Notes under the pieces: model-generated
What the model was told of the DNA's origin: nothing
Databases searched by the model: none
The model's input: the letters and a program-made list of their open reading frames with translations, nothing else
Source of the DNA: an uncultured Chlorobiaceae bacterium
Lineage (GTDB): Bacteria; Bacteroidota; Chlorobiia; Chlorobiales; Chlorobiaceae
Length of the DNA stretch: 64,000 bases
NCBI GenBank assembly: GCA_903843305.1
Contig: CAIMPI010000046.1
Span: 1-64,000 of the forward strand
Direction of reading: 5' to 3'
Shown here: positions 37,518 to 47,900 of the stretch, in pieces
Layout of the letters: every line of letters starts with the position of its first letter
Numbering within the stretch: the first letter of the stretch is position 1
Made by a program: the position numbers and the translations under genes

Positions 37518-39620
37518 ATGGCTGTAATGTCCAGCTTGCGGGATAAAACACATATTATACTTTACACTCTTTTGGCTGCGTTTCTTGCTCTGATTGTTTT
37601 CGAATGGGGAATGAATTTTGCCGGATTTAGTGGTAAAAAAGAAAATCTTGCAGGAAAGGTCAATGGGAAGCCTCTTGCTTATAGCCAGTATGATGATGCG
37701 TACAAGGCAATTACTGAAAATTTCAGAAGAAGCAACCCTGCAGTTGAAGTTACGCCTGAAATCGAGCTCGGTTTGCAGGAGAAGGCTTGGAGTAGTGTGG
37801 TTGACCAGACCTTGCTTGATCAGCAGTTTGAGAAATTCGGCATCACCCTTCAGGATCAGGAGGTATTAGAGGCTCTTAACAGCCCGACACCTCCCATGGT
37901 GATTCGCCAGTACTTTACTGATCCTGCAACAGGCTTGTTTGATCGAAAAAAACTGGAGAGTGCCCGCCTTGATTCTCGCTATAAGGATTTATGGCTTCAA
38001 GTTGAAAAGTATGTTCGCCTGGAACTAAAGGAGAATAAACTTGTCAGAGCTCTTCAAACTCTTGATCGTGTTACGGAGAGAGAACTTGGTGATATTGTCA
38101 GCAGAAAATTTTCTAGTTTTTCAGCTTCTTTTATTCCTGTTCCTTTAAGTTTTGCCGGTGTTGACAGTAACTTTCCTGTAACGGAGTCAGAGATCAAGCA
38201 GTATTATGATGCTCATAAAGAGCTTTTCAAACAGGAAAATCCCTCAAGGAAAGCTGATTATGTCTTTTTCCCTTTGATTCCATCATCAAAAGACAGTCTT
38301 GCTGTTCGATCTGAACTTGAAGCTGTTCGTACTGATTTTTCCAAATCGGTCAACGACAGCGACTATGTTAAAGTGCAGAGCGATCGTCCAACAGGTATCA
38401 ACGTAGCTTATAGCCGTGCGGATTTTTCGCCAGCGGCCGGATCTGTTGTGTTCATTTCTTCGAATCTCAAGGCAGGAACTGTTGTTGGTCCTGTAGCCGA
38501 TCAGGGTGAATACCGCTTGATCAAGATCAAGCAGGTAACATCGTCTACACAACCTGTTGCCAGGGCATCACATATTCTCTTGCGTTTCAATCCGGCAAAT
38601 AATGATGAGGTTCAGCAAGTACGCGAACTTACAATGCTTATTTATAAAGAGCTTCAGGCAGGTGTTCCTTTTGAGATACTGGCAAGAAAATATTCTGCTG
38701 ATCCAGGAAGTGCGGCCAATGGTGGAGATATTGGCTGGTTCAGTAAAGGGCGTATGCTCCCTGAATTTTCTGCAGCGGTTTTTAACGCTTCGCCTGGCTC
38801 CATTCTCAGACCGCTGCAGACACAGTTTGGTCTGCATATCATCAAAGTGACCGGTTTTGATCGAGCATCCCTCGTTTGTTCTGAGATTGTAAGGAATATT
38901 CGTCCATCAACGGAGACTGTGGACAGTGAACGTCGTCGCGCCATGGCGTTTCAGCAAAGTGCCAAAGAGAAAGGTTTTGAAAAGAGTGCCGCAAGTGAAA
39001 AGCTGCAGATCGAAAAGACTGGAGAATTCATCAAGCGTATGTTGATTCCCAAGATTGGCTATAGTGAGAAGGTGACGGCTTATGCATTCAAGGCTGGAGA
39101 AGGTGATCTTTCGGACGTTCTCGAAACGGAAAAAGGGTTTTATGTTATGCGTCTGACCAGCAAGAATGATACTGGATATCGTATGCTTGACAAGGAGCTG
39201 AAAGCGACGATTACAGCAGAACTGGTGAGGGAGAAAAAAGGTGCAGCTCTTGAAAAAAAACTTGCAGTCATGTCAAAAGCGTCTGGATTTTCTCTTGAAA
39301 AGATTGCGGCAGGGAATGCTGGTTTGCATATTGTTACCGCCGATAGTATACGGTGGAGTGACGGCTATATTCCCGGTTACGGCGTTGATCGTTCTCTTGT
39401 TGAGGCCATGTCGGGTCTTGTTTCGGGAAAGCTCTCCAGACCGGTTAAAACAAGCGGTGGTTATGCTGTAGTGCTTGTTAGCAAAAAAAATATGCCTTCT
39501 GAGGTTGATGTCAAGGCGGCAAAAACCAGTGTGGCTCCGCAACTGGTTCGGGCAAAACAGCAACAACTGATTGGCGAATATCTTCATTCATTGCGTAAAG
39601 TTGAAGACTTGCGTCCTTGA
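37518..39620 (+). CDS. Membrane-anchored peptidyl-prolyl isomerase, PpiD/SurA-like foldase
   Basis: A 700-residue protein with a single N-terminal membrane segment (about 12-30, IILYTLLAAFLALIVFEWG), leaving the rest in the periplasm. SurA_N-type helical region (about 40-190) precedes a parvulin rotamase domain (about 345-450) with ASHILLRF, YSADPGSAANGGDIGWF, MLPEFSAAVF and FGLHIIKVTG. A second degenerate rotamase-like region may follow. This layout is PpiD-like: a periplasmic chaperone helping outer-membrane and secreted proteins fold. AAGGA precedes ATG 37518. Confidence 0.9.
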   Translation: MAVMSSLRDKTHIILYTLLAAFLALIVFEWGMNFAGFSGKKENLAGKVNGKPLAYSQYDDAYKAITENFRRSNPAVEVTPEIELGLQEKAWSSVVDQTLLDQQFEKFGITLQDQEVLEALNSPTPPMVIRQYFTDPATGLFDRKKLESARLDSRYKDLWLQVEKYVRLELKENKLVRALQTLDRVTERELGDIVSRKFSSFSASFIPVPLSFAGVDSNFPVTESEIKQYYDAHKELFKQENPSRKADYVFFPLIPSSKDSLAVRSELEAVRTDFSKSVNDSDYVKVQSDRPTGINVAYSRADFSPAAGSVVFISSNLKAGTVVGPVADQGEYRLIKIKQVTSSTQPVARASHILLRFNPANNDEVQQVRELTMLIYKELQAGVPFEILARKYSADPGSAANGGDIGWFSKGRMLPEFSAAVFNASPGSILRPLQTQFGLHIIKVTGFDRASLVCSEIVRNIRPSTETVDSERRRAMAFQQSAKEKGFEKSAASEKLQIEKTGEFIKRMLIPKIGYSEKVTAYAFKAGEGDLSDVLETEKGFYVMRLTSKNDTGYRMLDKELKATITAELVREKKGAALEKKLAVMSKASGFSLEKIAAGNAGLHIVTADSIRWSDGYIPGYGVDRSLVEAMSGLVSGKLSRPVKTSGGYAVVLVSKKNMPSEVDVKAAKTSVAPQLVRAKQQQLIGEYLHSLRKVEDLRP

Positions 39621-39638
39621 AACTTTTACTTCTTCCGT

Positions 39639-41423
39639 TCAATGTTTTGCCTGGAAGTCTTCCAGGCAGGCTTTGATAGAGGCGGGCTTATCAAGTGTAA
39701 GGCATTCAAGTGCAAGCTCTTCGGTTTCGGCAAGTGAATAGCGGGATACCAGTGATTTGAGTTTCGGAATATCTGAAACGACAACACTGAATGTTCTGAG
39801 TCCGCACCCTAACAAGAAGGGAAGAGCGAGGGGATCCGAACCCATATCGCCGCAAATCATCGCTTTACAGTGATTGTTATTAGCAGCCGCAATTATCCGG
39901 TGCAGTTGCCTGATAAGTGCCGGGTGGAATTTTTCAAAAAGATCCTGTACAATAACGTTGTTTCTATCCACAGCAAGGGTGTACTGTGTGAGGTCGTTAG
40001 TGCCTATGCTGATAAAATCGACACATCTTGTTATTTCTTCAATGAGTTCTACAGCCGCAGGAAGCTCAATCATTGCACCTACTGCCGGTTTTTCAACCTG
40101 TACTCCGGCTTCCAGTATCATTTCTGCATAGTGCTTGTTAACGGTGTTACGGACATTTTGTATCTCTTCGAGAGACATGATCATTGGAATCAGAATATCA
40201 ATGTTGCCAAGTTTGTTTGCCTTAATGATCGCCCTGACCTGGGCATCAAGTATTTCTGGCAGATCAATCAGGATTCTGATTCCCCTCCATCCGAGGTTTG
40301 GATTTGGTTCTTTGACAGGAGAGTAAATCAGCTTGTCTCCGCCAATATCAAACAATCGGATATCGAGAGGCATCGGAGCAATTGCTTCCGCCATTTCCCA
40401 GTAACAGGCGTACTGCTCTGACTCCCTGGGCACTTTTGTGCCTTCGGTGAAAAGGTTTTCGCTTCTGAAGAGTCCCACTCCTTCTGCGCCAGCAGCGGTT
40501 AGGGAGCGTACTTCTTCTTTGAAGTCTATGTTGGCATAAAAGGTAACCCTGACTCCGCATTTTGTTGTCGCTGGAAGCTCAGCCGTCAAGGATGTATCGT
40601 CTTCCTTTTTTTTCTCAGTCTCTTTTTTTCTGAGGTATCGCGAGATAGTTTTTTTTTCCGGATTTGTAATCACGGTTCCGGTACTTCCGTCGATGATCAT
40701 CTGCATGCCGGTTGATACCTTTTGGGAGAGGTTCCCCAGCCCGACAACGATCGGAATGTTGAGAGACTTGCAGATCAGGGAGATATGTGAGGTTTTTCCT
40801 CCTGAATCGGTAACAAATCCCTTGACATTGCTGCGACTCAAAAGAATGATATCAGCAGGAGAGAGATTGTCGGATGACACAATTACCCCTTCTGGTATCC
40901 ATGAATGTAGTTTCCTGATGTGCAGGTTTCTTATAATCCGGTTTTTTATATCGTGCAGATCATCAGCCCTATCTTGGAAAATAAGTTCTTCGGAATTTAT
41001 AAAGCGCTGAAGATAGTGGTCAAACTCGTCTTCAATAATGATATGTGCTCCCTTCCGTTCCGAGCGGATACGATTGGTGATGGTATCAATCAGTACCGGA
41101 TCGTGAAGCATCATGATCTGTGCCTGAAACAGATTGGAGTAGCTTTTTCCAAGTTTTTTGATGGTGACATGTTCAATTTTTGTTAATTCATGTTCAGATC
41201 GTTCCAAGGCGGAAAGAAATCTTTCGATTTCTTCACTGATGTTTTTGTCATTCAGTTCTCTGATTTCATGTTTACTCTCCTCCTTGATGAATGCATAGCA
41301 CTCTCCGATAGCAATGCCTCTTGAGCCGCCGATTCCTGCGTAGGTGGCTTCCGGCTCATTGAGAATAAGTACTGGTCTTTCTGTCCTGCTTCCAGAGTTC
41401 ATTGGTTGTTGATTGTCTTGCAT
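39639..41423 (-). CDS. ptsI: Phosphoenolpyruvate-protein phosphotransferase (enzyme I)
   Basis: First enzyme of the PTS: moves phosphate from PEP to HPr. The 594-residue protein has an N-terminal HPr-binding helical domain, the swivelling domain with the phosphorylated histidine His213 in GGKTSHISL, and a PEP-binding TIM barrel with LFRSENLF, GWRGIRILI, IELPAAVELI and the active-site Cys in PFLLGCGLRTFSV. In a mainly photoautotrophic lineage with few sugar permeases it probably serves regulation. It ends its operon, 9 bases after dnaB. Confidence 0.94.
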   Translation of the reverse strand: MQDNQQPMNSGSRTERPVLILNEPEATYAGIGGSRGIAIGECYAFIKEESKHEIRELNDKNISEEIERFLSALERSEHELTKIEHVTIKKLGKSYSNLFQAQIMMLHDPVLIDTITNRIRSERKGAHIIIEDEFDHYLQRFINSEELIFQDRADDLHDIKNRIIRNLHIRKLHSWIPEGVIVSSDNLSPADIILLSRSNVKGFVTDSGGKTSHISLICKSLNIPIVVGLGNLSQKVSTGMQMIIDGSTGTVITNPEKKTISRYLRKKETEKKKEDDTSLTAELPATTKCGVRVTFYANIDFKEEVRSLTAAGAEGVGLFRSENLFTEGTKVPRESEQYACYWEMAEAIAPMPLDIRLFDIGGDKLIYSPVKEPNPNLGWRGIRILIDLPEILDAQVRAIIKANKLGNIDILIPMIMSLEEIQNVRNTVNKHYAEMILEAGVQVEKPAVGAMIELPAAVELIEEITRCVDFISIGTNDLTQYTLAVDRNNVIVQDLFEKFHPALIRQLHRIIAAANNNHCKAMICGDMGSDPLALPFLLGCGLRTFSVVVSDIPKLKSLVSRYSLAETEELALECLTLDKPASIKACLEDFQAKH

Positions 41424-41432
41424 AATAATGGC

Positions 41433-42956
41433 TTAAAAAGGTGCATCGTCTTGAGCGATAAATGCGTCAGCATTCGATTTTTCCTGTTCCGGTAAAGAGG
41501 GCAGATAATGCTCCTGTTTCTGAAAAGCTCCTTTTCCCTCACCCGCAGTAACATAGGTGTTGGCTGTTGACTGAAAACGTCCATAATTTTTCAGGAACAA
41601 AAGTCGTATATCTCCGATCGGGCCGTTTCTCTGCTTACCGATGACAATTTCAACAATATCTTTTGTGGATGAGCCATCTTCAAAGGTTGTTTTGCCGTAC
41701 ATTTCAGGTCTGGACAGGAACATGACGACATCAGCATCTTGTTCTATAGAACCGGATTCTCTGAGATCGCTGAGTTGGGGTCTTCTGTCGCCTGAGCGCT
41801 GTTCGACCGAACGGTTAAGCTGTGCAAGGGCGATTACAGGGATATTCAGCTCTTTGGCAAGAGCTTTCAGTGACCGGGATATCTGCGCGATCTCCTGCTC
41901 CCTGTTTGTTCTGCCATCCCTGACCGGAGTGACCAACTGAAGGTAATCGACCACTATCATGCCGATATTGTGTTCCTGCTTCATACGGCGGGTTTTGGCG
42001 GCAAGTTCCATAATGGAGATTCCTGGAGTATCGTCAATAAATAACTTTGCTTCATTAAGCTTGTCCATACTATTAATGATCCTCCCCATCATTTCGGGAG
42101 TTATACGACCAGTTCTGACAAGCTGTGATTCAACGTAGGCTTCAGCGCACATGAGCCTTATTGCTAATTGTACCTCTGCCATTTCAAGACTAAAAAAAAG
42201 AACCGGGGTATCGAAATCAACGGCCGCATTACGGGCAACGGCCAGTGCTAATGCTGTTTTCCCTGCTGAAGGCCTTGCCGCAATAATGATCATGTCTGAT
42301 GGCTGGAATCCGGCAGTGAGCTGATCGAGTTCGGAGAATCCCGATCCTATACCGGTGACGGATGATTGTGAAGCCCTCAGGCTTTCAAGCATTCGGATGC
42401 CGTTTTTAACCAACTCTTTTATTAATGAAGCTTTCTTTTTTATACCCGCTTGGGAGATATTGAAAAATTGCTGGGATGCATGTTCAACAAGATCAAAAAT
42501 GTCCATGGATGAGCTGTAGGCGACACCAGAGATTTTTGCCGAAATAGAGATCATTCTCCGGTAAAGGTATTTTTCTTTTGCCAGACGTGCATAGTACTCA
42601 ATATTGGCTGCGCTGATAACTTTACCCGAAAGCTCGGCAAGGTAGTGTCTGCCTCCAACAGGTTCAAGTTCGCTCATTTTCAGCAGCTCTTCACTGACAG
42701 TGATAATATCGATAGCCTGCCGTTTATGGTAGAGTTGCATCATGGCCTTGAAAATGGTCTGATGCCGCCTTTCGTAAAAAACCTCCTCACCGTTGTCGCC
42801 GAAAATCTGGATGACCTGTTCAATAGGGTCATCTTCAAGTAGAATACAGGCAAGAACCTCCTGTTCAATTTCAGTTGAATAGGGAGGGATGCGGCTCTCC
42901 TGAGTAAAATCAATATCCTTGCTGAAATCTATGGCAACAGGTACTTTTTTAATCAT
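41433..42956 (-). CDS. dnaB: Replicative DNA helicase DnaB
   Basis: Hexameric helicase that unwinds DNA at the replication fork. The 507-residue protein has the N-terminal DnaB domain (PPYSTEIEQEVLACIL), the RecA-like core with Walker A AARPSAGKTALALA, Walker B-type IGMIVVDYLQLV and the LSDLRESGSIEQDADVV motif. No intein is inserted at the usual sites. The C-terminal tail (about 460-507) is polar and variable, as in many DnaB proteins. It overlaps the glycosylase gene by 4 bases upstream and precedes ptsI. Confidence 0.96.
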   Translation of the reverse strand: MIKKVPVAIDFSKDIDFTQESRIPPYSTEIEQEVLACILLEDDPIEQVIQIFGDNGEEVFYERRHQTIFKAMMQLYHKRQAIDIITVSEELLKMSELEPVGGRHYLAELSGKVISAANIEYYARLAKEKYLYRRMISISAKISGVAYSSSMDIFDLVEHASQQFFNISQAGIKKKASLIKELVKNGIRMLESLRASQSSVTGIGSGFSELDQLTAGFQPSDMIIIAARPSAGKTALALAVARNAAVDFDTPVLFFSLEMAEVQLAIRLMCAEAYVESQLVRTGRITPEMMGRIINSMDKLNEAKLFIDDTPGISIMELAAKTRRMKQEHNIGMIVVDYLQLVTPVRDGRTNREQEIAQISRSLKALAKELNIPVIALAQLNRSVEQRSGDRRPQLSDLRESGSIEQDADVVMFLSRPEMYGKTTFEDGSSTKDIVEIVIGKQRNGPIGDIRLLFLKNYGRFQSTANTYVTAGEGKGAFQKQEHYLPSLPEQEKSNADAFIAQDDAPF

Positions 42957-43609
42957 TGGTTCTCTCTTTTTTCAGTGTACAGCTCTCTTCCGCTGATGGT
43001 AGCGTAGTGACGCATCATTACCTGAATATCTTCCCAGCATCCCCTTTTCCAGTTGGGATTACGCAAAAGAGCTGCGGGATGATAGGTAATAAAACAGTCA
43101 TATCCTTTCCATTTTATCAGTTTTCCTCTCATGGATCCCAGCGAAAGAGTATTATTCAGAATGGTGTTAGCTGCAACTTTTCCCATCATCAGGATAACTT
43201 TTGGTTGGATAATTTCCAGTTGACCGAGTAACCAGGGCATGCAGCTCTTGATTTCATTATCAAGCGGATTTCTGTTACCGGGTGGACGGCATTTCAGGAT
43301 ATTGCATATATAGACTTCCTCTCGTCTGAATCCAGCAGCCAGAAGAATTTTATCAAGGAGCTGACCAGATCTTCCGACAAAAGGTCGTCCTGACGCATCT
43401 TCTTCCGCACCAGGGGCTTCTCCTATAACGACAAGGCTTGCTGTAGGGTTTCCTTCACCAAAAACAAAATTTTGCCGGGTTTCAGCAAGTGTGCATTTAT
43501 GGCACACCTTTGCTGTGTCGAACAATAGACGCAGATCTGTTGATGTCGAAGCAGAATGTTTTCCTGCAGGTAAACTCTGTTCATGTTCGTCGAATAAAAA
43601 ACCTTGCAT
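42953..43609 (-). CDS. Uracil-DNA glycosylase, family 4-like
   Basis: Removes uracil from DNA to start base-excision repair. The 218-residue protein has CHKCTLAETRQNFVFGEG (two of the Fe-S cysteines), the motif GEAPGAEEDASGRPFVGRSG typical of families 4 and 5, CNILKCRPPGNRNP with further cysteines and the HPAALLRNP motif. These features fit an Fe-S-cluster family 4 enzyme. Overlap of 4 bases with dnaB suggests coupled expression with replication. Confidence 0.93.
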   Translation of the reverse strand: MQGFLFDEHEQSLPAGKHSASTSTDLRLLFDTAKVCHKCTLAETRQNFVFGEGNPTASLVVIGEAPGAEEDASGRPFVGRSGQLLDKILLAAGFRREEVYICNILKCRPPGNRNPLDNEIKSCMPWLLGQLEIIQPKVILMMGKVAANTILNNTLSLGSMRGKLIKWKGYDCFITYHPAALLRNPNWKRGCWEDIQVMMRHYATISGRELYTEKRENQ

Positions 43610-43632
43610 GAAAATTTTTATGTTTTCAGGGT

Positions 43633-44865
43633 TTAGTGCTGGTTTTCGGGCAAGAGTTTTTCTATAGCATCAAGAAGCTTGCCTGCGGCCTCATCCTTGC
43701 TCAATTGCGGGAGCTCTGTTGTTTTTCCATTACTCTCTATCAGGGTAAGAATATTTGTGTTAACATCAAAACCAGAGGTCTTGCGGTCAAAAAAATTAAA
43801 AGCAATCAGGTCAAGATTTTTGGAAGCAAGTTTTTTTCGGGCATTCTCCAAACCGGATTGGGTTTCAAGCGCAAACCCTACAGCAAGCTGAGCGGAAGTT
43901 TTCTGCATACCGAATTCAGCCAGGATATCAGGATTTTTTTTAAGAGTAAGCTCAATCTGGTCATCATCTTTTTTCATTTTTCCCTCGTAAGGTGCCACAG
44001 GGCGGTAATCGGAAACTGCCGCAGCAGCGATAAAAATGTTACAATTTTTGAAAAAGGGCTGGGCGGCGGCCTGCATTTCTGTTGCGCTTTCAATATCAAG
44101 GCGATCTACCCCGAAAGGCGTTTCAAGATAAACCGGTCCAGTAATAAGCGTGACTATTGCGCCCCGTTTTGCTGCAGTGCGTGCTATGGCAAATCCCATC
44201 TTTCCAGAAGAGTAGTTGGAGATAAAACGGACGCCATCAATTTTTTCTCGTGTCGGGCCGGCGGTAACAACCACTGATTTTCCATAAAGCGGAGAGTGTC
44301 GGGTGGAAGAACAGAGTTCATCTTCCAGATATTTAAGAATGGACTCAGGTTCTGGCATGCGACCGCAGCCAACCTGGCCTGAAGCTAACTCACCACTTTC
44401 TGGACTAATCATGCGACAGCCTTGGGTGAAAAGGGTTTGTATATTTCTCTGTACAGAAGGCGACAGGAACATCTGACCGTCCATTGCCGGAAATATCAGC
44501 ACTGGTTTGCCGGGTCGCAGGGTGATAAAACAAGCAGTAAGCATATCGTCGCAGAGACCAATGGCAAGTTTTGCCAGTGTATTTGCCGTGGCAGGGGCAA
44601 TGATGAGGGCGTCAGCCCATTCACCAAGGGATATATGCCCTGTATAATCAGTTCCTTCAGTATTTGCCATGGGAAAGAGAGAGCGGTATACGGGTTCCTC
44701 AGCAACTGTGGCCAGTGCAAGTTCACTGACAAAGCGTACTCCTCCTTCCGTTATAGCCACTCTGACATTTGCTCCTCTTTTTTTTAAAAGCCTAACAAGC
44801 AGGGGCGTTTTATAGGCAGCAATGCCACCACAGATGCCGATGATGATGTTTTTTCCTCTTAACAC
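43633..44865 (-). CDS. coaBC: Bifunctional phosphopantothenoylcysteine decarboxylase/phosphopantothenate-cysteine ligase
   Basis: Carries out two successive steps of coenzyme A synthesis. The CoaC half has GICGGIAAYKTPLLVR, the catalytic histidine region TGHISLGEWADAL, and PAMDGQMF; the CoaB half has VVTAGPTREKIDGVRFISN, SSGKMGFAIARTA and VGFALETQ. I prefer the GTG at 44865 (VLRGKNIIIGICGG), preceded by AAGG at 5 bases, giving 410 residues; a TTG at 44904 would add 13 residues. It comes before the glycosylase-dnaB-ptsI genes. Confidence 0.93.
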   Translation of the reverse strand: MLRGKNIIIGICGGIAAYKTPLLVRLLKKRGANVRVAITEGGVRFVSELALATVAEEPVYRSLFPMANTEGTDYTGHISLGEWADALIIAPATANTLAKLAIGLCDDMLTACFITLRPGKPVLIFPAMDGQMFLSPSVQRNIQTLFTQGCRMISPESGELASGQVGCGRMPEPESILKYLEDELCSSTRHSPLYGKSVVVTAGPTREKIDGVRFISNYSSGKMGFAIARTAAKRGAIVTLITGPVYLETPFGVDRLDIESATEMQAAAQPFFKNCNIFIAAAAVSDYRPVAPYEGKMKKDDDQIELTLKKNPDILAEFGMQKTSAQLAVGFALETQSGLENARKKLASKNLDLIAFNFFDRKTSGFDVNTNILTLIESNGKTTELPQLSKDEAAGKLLDAIEKLLPENQH

Positions 44866-44924
44866 GTTAACCTTAAGTTTGTTGCAGAATGCTGGTTTTA
44901 GCAATTTACAAAAATGGTAAGGAT

Positions 44925-47900
44925 TTATTCCTTTTTGCGGGATGATGGAATCAGATGTTTCCAGAACTCATCCCAGGTCTGAAAACGTTCTTTATAGGAA
45001 AGGCTTACACCCCAGGTTTCTGCAGGTTTTTGCAGGTTGGAGCTGGATGATGTATTTCCGACTTGCCCAAAAGAGCGGGATGCTTCAACGTAGACTTTCG
45101 GAGTAACGCGATATTCAATTTTTTGTGCTGTGCCGTAATAATCGTTTATAGCGGCTCCTCCGATGTTGGTAGAACCACCTGTACCGATAAAACGGACTTT
45201 TCCACTGGTGCCAGGTACATTGAGGGCAAAGTAAAGGTCAAGTCCGCTCAGAGCCCCTCGTTTATCCATTCCAACATTGACATTGAAGCTTTCAAGGCCT
45301 CCGATATCCTGAATGACTTTCGAAATTCGGGAAGAAACAATTCCTGTGCCAGCAGAGAGTCCTACACTTGAAACTGCAATATTTCCATTCAGTCCTCCGC
45401 TTCCAGGCTTGATATACCATTGTTTAGAAAGCAGCATGGAGATGACGTTCAGTTCTGCATTAGGGTCAATCAGGCTTGACCGTCCTCCGATCATGTTGAC
45501 CGAAGCATAAGGTTGCGTCTGTTCATTCAGGTAATACCCCATGGCAACCTGGGGGTCATTCAAGGAACCGGTTATGGCAAGGAGCAGGCTGACATTATCG
45601 CGTTCACCGGTCTGCTGGTTTGAAGCATTCACATACTTGTAACCGTAGAGATTATCCATAACGCCACTTCGGATATCAACATTGTTCCACGTGATTTTCC
45701 CTCCATTCTGGAGGTCGAAGTTTGAGTTTGAAAATTTGTATTTGCCGCCAATGACGTTTACCGATCCAAACAACCGGTATAGCTGATTGTTTTTGTTGAC
45801 AAACAGGGATAGATTATTGATTGATGTTTCAAGTTGTTCTCCTCTGATGCGGTCAAAAATTATCGTATACTTGAGTGGTTCAATGCTGTTAATGCGCAAG
45901 TTATTTATCTGTAGTATATCGATCAGCGAATGATAAAACTCTGTTTGTTTGGCTGTTACTCTTTTCTTTTCAATACCTTTAGGACTCAGAGATGGAAAAC
46001 GAGGCACAAATTCAATAAATTTGTCAACACCTACATACTTTGCGCTTTCATTGGATCCTGATCGGTAGAGCGAGAAATCAGCAGCATCAATCCTTAATTC
46101 TCCTTCAACAATCGGTGACGAGAGGTTTCCATGCAAAAGAATATTATTGGTCGTACCAGTAATGCTCCCGAACGAGGTTTCATCTTGTCTGTCTTCCTTG
46201 TTAAACAAGAGAAGTTTGTTAAATCTGCCTGCGAGTTGCAGTTCTCTGGGTTCTAGCTTTTCAAGCATCACTACGCCATCAATTTCTCCGTGTCCATGGA
46301 GGTTATCACTGATAGTTATATTCCGAAGTTGAATGGCTTTTGGAGTGACATTTACATTGCCATTGAGCAGATAGGAGACTTGAGTTGGTTCGATTTTAAT
46401 TTTTGTATTACGTAGATGAGTGGTCAGATAAATATCAGGTTTTGGTGTTTTTCCCTCAATGTTGAGCGTTGTCGGGATAATGCCTTCAGCCGAGGAAAAG
46501 AAAGGGAGGAGGTATTCAAGAAACTGGGCAGAAAGATTATCTGATCGAAACGATGCGCTGATATTTTGTTGTTCAACAGTATGCAACTGCAGGGGATAGT
46601 AGTTGATAACCAGAGGAATAGTTCCACTTCCGCTAATAGTGTTCACTGATGGTGAAGTTCGGTCCGAGATTTTTTCCGATATAGAAGCGTTGCTGTGCAC
46701 TTCAAAACGGAGTTGATTGCCTCGGTGAATGGCATTACCTTGCAGGATACCTATCGTGAACTTATCATAACGGATTTCAGCTCCCCTTATGCTAAGTGAA
46801 CTTGTTTTAGCGCCAGGGTTTCCGCTGACCGTCAGGGATGCATTGATTGTGCCCGCAAACTTCTCAAGGGCAGGGTCCAGCGCAAACCGTTGTAGCTCGT
46901 TGAGTTCAATATTTGACAAAGTACATTGAAAGCTGCCTGGTTGCGAGTTGCTGAGTTCTCCATCAAACACAGCCCGTTGTGTACCTTTTCCAAGAGTAAA
47001 ATTGTGAAATTTTGCAGATGTTCTGCCTAGCATGATATGAGAGTTTTCTTCTGTCTGCCAAACCCCGGTAGTATCTTTTATTGACAAGTGGTTGAAAAGC
47101 AGGTCATAGCCGCTATTGCTTTTTGATCCGGTAAATTTCACCGACATACTTTGTGCAGGATCGGGTATGGCAATGTCGAGGGATGCTTCGAGGTGTGACG
47201 GAGAATAGTGGCTTGAAAACATTGCATTGCTAGCTTTTTTGCCAGCGGCGGTTATTGAGGAAGCTTTGCCGCTTATCGAGGCATTCGAAGCTCCGCTGCC
47301 GTTGCATTCCACTCCGGCATCCATGGAGAGATTTTCAAGAAACAAGTTGTCGTGATAGTGCAGGCTGGCAAGGTTGATTGAAGAGCTGATTGAACATTGC
47401 CCGTTACGGTATACTGCACGCCCTTGAGCCCGCCCCTGTAAGGCAAGGTTCTGTACTGGTAAAAACAGTGCCAGAGGGGAGATATCTTTGACCGTGATGT
47501 GGTAGTTGACTGTGAATGGCTTCTTGAGTGTATTCCCTGCACCAACAGGAGCGGGAAGTGTTGCCTGCCAAATATTCTGGCCAGTTATTTCCCTTGAAAT
47601 ACCAGAACCTGCAAGTTTCCCAAGGTTAATCAGTTCTTCAAACGAATAATCCCCTTCAGCAAGAATGTCAAGAAAATCGCTCTTTATGCTTGTCAGAGAG
47701 GAGGCTGTGTTCTGAACAATTTCGATGGAAGCTTTCGAATGTTCCTTAAGCTCGAACCCGTTGATTGTCGAGGGAGCAAACTGCATAATCGCAACGACGT
47801 TAAGCATTCCGGGATCAAATCCTGAGCCTTGTATGGCGAAGACTCCGTTCAGATCAGTTGTGAACTTTTTTGAATCGAGTAGTTTTGAAATATCGAACTT

